Position numbers and translations under genes: made by a program. A DNA stretch of 64,000 nucleotides. Origin: Phialocephala subalpina (Eukaryota > Ascomycota > Leotiomycetes > Helotiales > Mollisiaceae). Under the pieces are notes generated by a model. That model ran no database searches. It saw only the letters and a list, made by a program, of their open reading frames with translations, and was not told where the DNA came from. Within the stretch, counting starts at the first letter, position 1; every line of letters starts with the position of its first letter. This document shows positions 58,691-64,000 of this stretch, piece by piece. The stretch covers positions 3,520,827 to 3,584,826 of the forward strand of contig FJOG01000001.1 of the NCBI GenBank assembly GCA_900073065.1, read 5' to 3'.

Positions 58691-60306
58691 CGGACGAGGA
58701 GGGGTGGACCGCTTGGGATGAGGTAATTTGCCACCATCGATAATCGAACAATCAGATCCAAAAACAACCTGAGTTTGTGCTGCTGCTTGGTGTTCCTCTG
58801 AATATTGCAAGTTCGTCGAAACTGCCTTATTTCTACTAGAATGCTGCTCTAAGAGATGAGTACCGAAATCTGATTACCTAAATCAGAGCGCCAATATAAT
58901 GAGTAAATGATCATAACATGATATGTGTACAGTAAATACGGTAAATCCATCAAAAATCCATCAAAAATACCATTTTCAATTGTGCCGAATCGGAGTCGAC
59001 GATGCGACGTAAGCTTGCTGCAATAACCCTGAAATTCTCAGCCTGACCCAGGAATCGGGTTCTCCCGAATTTTGTGTATCTGGACTGCATCTGCCGCAAA
59101 TCTAGTGGACTCTCACCTGTCGTTAGTAAGACGCGCGCCGCCTTCACAGTTTTCTAGATCTGCCTCACATACCCCGTCCCTGCAGATATTCATGACACCC
59201 ACTACTACAACAAAAAATGCCTTGCCTTACCGATGTCCCAGCTGATGCTGACATTCAAGGTCTCTCTGCCGGAACATTTCTGCAGTCATGCATGCTTCGA
59301 GCTAGCAAAACTTTCAAAATTTCTCATGACCATCAGCAAAAGGGGGTAGCCGCTTGAAATTCAACCCTATTTTCCGCCCCGTTTTTATTTTTATGTTTCT
59401 TGCAACCCTGCTGGGTTTCAAGGATTGACTAGATTATTTCTAGCGTATTAATGATTCGCTCTTGGGATGTGGGTACGCGAGAAATCGCATGCTTCGTCTG
59501 TTTGTTTTCCCTTTCTTAGGCTGGGGGTTTGGTAAGCGAGGCGCTAGTGTTAGTAGCTTTGAACACAACGTTTTCAGCGTCCAAACCTTGCTAGGACTTT
59601 TATCTAGTTGATGGTCAAACAGGAAGGGTATATGAAGGCATTGTACCATGACACCTATGCCTTAGTCCAATCAAGAACAGACGTGAGAGATCGCAGCGCT
59701 CTCTTGCCGCCTTTGTGCTCCACCATAACGGTTTATCAGGCTGGGTGTTGCATCCAGTTGTGTAACAGAGACATAAGCGGCCCCTCTTGTACAACGGCGC
59801 AACACTTACCGAGTATGTACGTGAGTGCTGGCTTACCTCGCTAGAGAAACATTAGTTTTGATGGGAAGTTGACTTGGACACCGGGTATGCATGAGTGTTC
59901 AAATGAGGCGGGAAGGTCGACTACCCACTCACCTGCCCAAGGATTGTTCGGGAGAAATTGTGCAAGGCAGCGGGAATGCAAGTGAGTCAGCAGCCACATA
60001 ATATGCCGTGGAGCTGAGACGGTAAGCTGGACAAGATGAAAAGAGCGGTAAGTTTGTTGGTGCAATATGCACGTGCTTGTGAGCTTCTATCAAATCCCGA
60101 AGCATCTTTTACAACCGAGAACTCATCTGCAGGGAACCTATCTCAACTGATTCGAATCAGCACGCATGCGCATGGTGACAACAAGCTTTTCGGTCCCGCT
60201 CGCATGCGTATGCAACTATAAAGATGTCCAAAGAAGGTCCCAAAGCAAAGAGAAGATGCAATTGACGGGCGACTCCTACGAGAAACCCAAACTGCGAGTA
60301 CTCAAA
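58691..60306. other. Intergenic, no gene seen
   Basis: More than 1.6 kb has only short frames on both strands, with no motif, RNA gene or repeat that I can recognise. Confidence 0.5.
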
Positions 60307-61091
60307 ATGTTTCCAATAGCAATCCTCCTCACCATCGCGCTCCTCTTCAACCCAGCTCTGGCTCTTCCAGCTGTGAATTCAGCTGACCAAACCTCCGCAC
60401 CACTTTCCTACCCTACCTCACCACTTGGCTACATGAACTTCTCAGACTATGCAACACTCATGGAGACGCGAGATCTCTCCAAACGCCAGCCAGGTGGAGT
60501 GCGTTCCCTACTCACAACTTTACACCCCTTTCTCAGAAACCCCACCAAAGATAAGAGTTGATTTCAAAAACAGGTCTTCATAACTACAGATATAAACTGG
60601 GGAGGAACAACGGGCTACGCCAAACAACCATTCGACCTATGCATCCAACTCAACGACCCATGGTACATCTCTCCCCTCTCCTCATCGCTCCGTCTCCAAT
60701 CTCTGAACCTCCACTAAATATGCAAATTTTAAAGGTACCACACAATATCCTCCCTAGGCCCAGACTCTGGTAACGCAGTCGCTATCTCAGAAGATAGTAC
60801 TTGTGATAACGCAGGCTATGCAATTTTCTACCCTGGTATCGTAAGTCATGCCTCTCATTCTTTTCGATCATTTTGAGGAAATAGGAACTGATGAATGATG
60901 GGAAATCTTAGAGTGATTTGAGAAGTATTGGATGGAATGATCTGATAGGGAGTTTTGTAGTGAGAGAGGTAGCGGTGGTAAATGGGCATCAGTGTATCTA
61001 TAGTGTTTTTCCTGGGACGAATTGTCAGAAATGTTGTAATGGGTGTGATAGGAGTGGAACGGATTGCTGTCCCGCTGGTTTCTTTTGTTAA
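60307..61091 (+). CDS. Small secreted cysteine-rich protein
   Basis: Exons are 60307-60498, 60574-60662, 60735-60840 and 60912-61091, giving 188 aa, all junctions in frame. A signal peptide (MFPIAILLTIALLFNPALA) is followed by a stretch ending KRQPGG, where KR may be a Kex2 cleavage site. The mature part reads FITTDINWGGTTGYAKQPFD and VVREVAVVNGHQCIYSVF, and ends in a Cys-dense tail with CQKCCNGC and CCPAGFFC. I know no named family; fungal secreted effectors or crystallin-like proteins are possible. The first start is chosen because the upstream in-frame ATGs would bury the signal peptide. Confidence 0.72.
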
Positions 61092-61364
61092 TTAGAAATG
61101 CGAATTAAGAATATATAATTCGAGATTGCAAATTTAAATAAGAAAGAAAAGAAAAATATAGTATTTCAGAATAAAAATTATACTTTATATAATTCGCAAA
61201 TAGAAGTTATGATTGATATATTCTTGGGATCGCTGAGGTTGGATGGGTTGGAATATGGTAGGACTGAAATGTGCAGTATGGGGAAATTGAGTAACGTCCG
61301 TCCCTACGTTGAGAGACGTACCCCGTGACGAGAAAAACCATTGGTACTTTGAATTCAGCGTGAT

Positions 61365-61500
61365 AAAAAAAAACTCTAATTACTCGAGTACACTCTAGAG
61401 TTACCTGAGTAGAATAAAGTAGAGTTAGAGTAATAAAAATTAAAAAACTCTAGAGTAAAGTAAGAGTAATATACTCAAGTACTCTAGAGTAACACGTGAC
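61365..61500. repeat. Palindrome-rich tract (ACTCTAGAGT)
   Basis: The decamer ACTCTAGAGT, itself palindromic, occurs at least three times, together with near-copies such as GAGTTAGAGT and TACTCGAGTA. The left and right halves are imperfect inverted copies of each other. It looks like a fold-back element relic or microsatellite; a CACGTGAC follows it. Confidence 0.6.
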
Positions 61501-61693
61501 TCATACTAAGCTCTAAAAAGCTTATCTTGCTTATAAGCGAGGCCTTTATACTCTATTTGGCTAATGTGGCAAGGCGATATATCACGTGGTCTAACTAAGG
61601 ATATATTAGGAGATCTGGCATCTTGTATTCTTAGTTCTTTAGGCAGCTTTCTACGGGGTTCGCAGACACTAGAATTGACTCCAAGAGGTTTAC

Positions 61694-62041
61694 TGTTACG
61701 ACCCACATGACCTAGTGGACTATAGGCTCAGTAAGCGGGCACGCCCACCTACAGGAGACCCTAGGGTCATAGGAAGCACGGGACTTAGTGGTCACGTGAA
61801 GGAGTCCCAGACGAGGGAGTCTTAGGACAGAAGGGGACTCTACCGTTCTAAACTCCAGTAAACAGGAAGGTTCTATATAAGTAGATAAGTTTCTTTAGAT
61901 AGGAGCTTCGTGCTCAATTTAAATACAGTATTTTAATAATATACTTAGTAATAAGGTTTGAATATTACTTTTCATTGGAATTACTTAGTCTTTATTATAT
62001 ACAATTAACCCAATAATTAACTAGTCGAGCCAACCGTTACA
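61694..62041 (+). repeat. Long terminal repeat (5' LTR) of gypsy element
   Basis: The 348-bp segment starts TGTTACGACCC and ends CCGTTACA, the TG...CA ends of an LTR. It directly precedes gag-like sequence. I see no clear tRNA primer-binding site, perhaps because of mutation. The matching 3' LTR would lie beyond the window. Confidence 0.6.
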
Positions 62042-64000
62042 CTTTGAGCACCAACTCTTGTAATATTAGCTAAGTATTCCATTATATTTACCGTTTTAAC
62101 GTTATTTAAAAACACTTTAAAGCCCACTTCGCTAAAACTCGCTATAAAAGTCTCGAAGAAAATCAAAAGTCGCGAGCTCGATACTTTCGATAGCACTAAA
62201 AATAAACTACGAGTATATTTAATGCAATGCGTACTCTACATTAAATTCAACGAGAATATATTCCGAACGAAAAACGAATAAATTCTTTAGTATACAAAAT
62301 ACTTAATTAAAGCGGTATTCGATTAAATCGAAACAAACTAATAAAATTACTTCAATTGCAAAAAACAAACGAAGAAATAAGACCCTTTAACTAAGGAGAT
62401 CTTTAGTACTTTTAACGGTTTTAAAGAAAAGATTACTAAGGTTTTTAAAAACGTAGATAAAGAGAAGGTCGTAGAACGCAAATTGTCTAATTTGCGCCAA
62501 ATCGAAGCGGCATTAGTTTACGCGGCGGAATTTTAGTAGTACATAAATAAAATCACGAGCTGGGGAGAAAACGCTTTTATAGTTTAATTTTACAAAGAAT
62601 TAAAAAACGCGGTAAAAAACGAATTAATGCGCCGCGATAAATACGACTCGATACAAACTATAATAAACGACGCTATTTACTTTAACAATAAACTATACGA
62701 ACGAGCGCTTAAAAAGAGAAGGTATTATTCTAATAAATTTAAAAGGAGTAATAAAAAAAGCAAAAAGAGTATAAACTCTTATAATTACTACAACTCACCA
62801 ATAGAAATCGACGCTATTTTTAAAGAGAAAAAAAACAATTCTCTAAAGACGAAATGAACCGACGACGCGAAAAGAAGCTATACTTCGAGTGTAGCCTTTC
62901 GAGTCATATAGTCAACTCACATAGCAAAAGGCAATTATAAAAAGAACGATCGAAAAAATAAATCAACGCAATCGGACGCGGAAATTACAACGAACTTTAC
63001 TAAGTGTATATAATCACGAAAAGAGTATTATACAACGGAGAAAACTTGAACGAGTAATAAAGCAATTCGCAAGCTATTTAGCTAGAATTAGAAGACGACC
63101 TCGGAACGTTTCGATCAATTCCCGAAAAAGACCTTTAGAAGTTCTAAAAGAAACAAGCAAAGAATCTCGCTAAACGAGCGGCCGGAGAAAGACTCCCTAG
63201 GGACAACTAATAGCGGAGGATCGATAGAGTAAACGACGACGTAAACGATTTAATAAAGCAATTCGATAGGATTAAAACCTTGATTAATCGGCATTAATTG
63301 TTCATAGAAAGCTTTAAGTCAAAAGACGAAGAATCGTCGAAGTACGACGACTAGGGACCGCTAAAGTCTCTTATAGCACTAAACTTTTGGCTCGAACACT
63401 ATCCACGAGTTGGACAAAAATGGCACGTCTATCAAAAGGAAAACAACCTCGTAGTCTACACTCGGGAATAGCAAAACTTAGACGGAAGAGCTCGGTACAT
63501 TGAGCCGCAATCGAATACGAGAGGACTAGAATACGGCCAAACGTACGAAGTCGTATATTAAAATCATCGGAAAATTAAATAAAGACAATGCAACGGCATT
63601 AACTGCTATATACAACAACTATTTATACCGGACGGCGCTCTCTTTATACTTAATTACGAACCCGTAATAGGACGGCACTACGAGGTATTCGCGGAAAGCG
63701 CGAGCCGGAGGATGTAATAAGACACGGAAAATGACTCTATATATCACGAGGAAACCTTCGAACGAGCAATACAACCACTACTCGATATAAGGCGTGTATT
63801 TCGACTTATTTACGCTAACGGATTAGGCCGCCGGTAGGAAGATATACTTAGTAGATAATAGTATAGAGAAGTGTATATCATTAGTAGAGGCGCCGAACAA
63901 CTATTTTATGTAGTACAAATAAATATACACAAAATTAAAGCAATAATCGATTCGAGAGCAATAAGTAATTATATATCAAAACAATTGGTATTGGACAATG
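62042..64000 (+). mobile_element. RIP-degraded Ty3/gypsy retrotransposon, 5' part
   Basis: The plus strand carries decayed gag then pol. Gag relic: DSIQTIINDAIYFNNKLYER and SPIEIDAI (62627-62857), then a damaged zinc knuckle (LYFECSLSSHIVNSH, where a CxxC...H pattern has lost Gly and Cys). Near 63930-63998 is an aspartic-protease relic, IKAIIDSRAISNYISKQ, matching the IDSGAT active site with the Gly changed to Arg. Numerous TAA/TAG stops and AT bias indicate RIP. The element continues beyond the right edge. Confidence 0.8.

Noticed and set aside
1..64000. tRNA, rRNA or CRISPR arrays
   Set aside because: I scanned for typical tRNA arms and regularly spaced repeats and found none; the tandem repeats seen are coding or without spacers.

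Overview
The window is nuclear DNA from a filamentous ascomycete (Pezizomycotina). The signs are short GT-AG introns with CTAAC/CTGAC branch sites, GC-AG introns, a CFEM protein, 2EXR genes, a NACHT-ankyrin receptor, GH55 and NucA/NucB-type secreted enzymes, and AT-rich repeats carrying TAA/TAG stops of the kind left by repeat-induced point mutation (RIP). A leotiomycete is my guess, but the sequence alone does not fix the class.

Layout. 1-2830: RIP-degraded repeat ending abruptly in a broken Zn2Cys6 factor (2839-3796). 4.2-7.6 kb: a small putative gene and a frameshifted TPR gene. 9.4-11 kb: LIS1/nudF, intact. 11.5-18.5 kb: decayed or lineage-specific genes (ankyrin relic, Ser/Gly-repeat CFEM protein, three tandem 2EXR genes, most broken). 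18.4-21.3 kb: ten-exon membrane protein with one in-frame stop. 22-38.7 kb: conserved housekeeping block (HEL2 RING ligase, DEK_C-SWIB protein, IRE1, CCT2, eIF3b/PRT1, a 6PGDH-like dehydrogenase), all with exon models that keep the frame. 38.9-49.2 kb: accessory island. 50.3-61.1 kb: secreted and lineage-specific genes (multidomain GH55 protein, F-box-like protein, NucA/NucB-type nuclease, Cys-rich secreted protein). 61.7-64 kb: RIP-degraded Ty3/gypsy retrotransposon running off the end.

The most interesting region is 40.6-46.4 kb. Three adjacent genes each carry two copies of one 19-residue motif ending Q-x-N-G-[N/D], resembling the amyloid signalling motifs of HET-s-type systems. They are a 303-aa HeLo-like effector candidate with the motifs at its C-terminus, an 83-aa protein that is little more than two motifs, and a NACHT-ankyrin receptor with two motifs before its NACHT domain. 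By analogy with HET-S/NWD2, I infer a receptor-templated cell-death or incompatibility module with an extra amyloid-only component. A TA-flanked MITE sits just 3' of the receptor, and two members of an unknown gene family bracket the island.

Exon models were built by eye from splice signals and frame closure. Family names come from recognised motifs, and no database search was possible.
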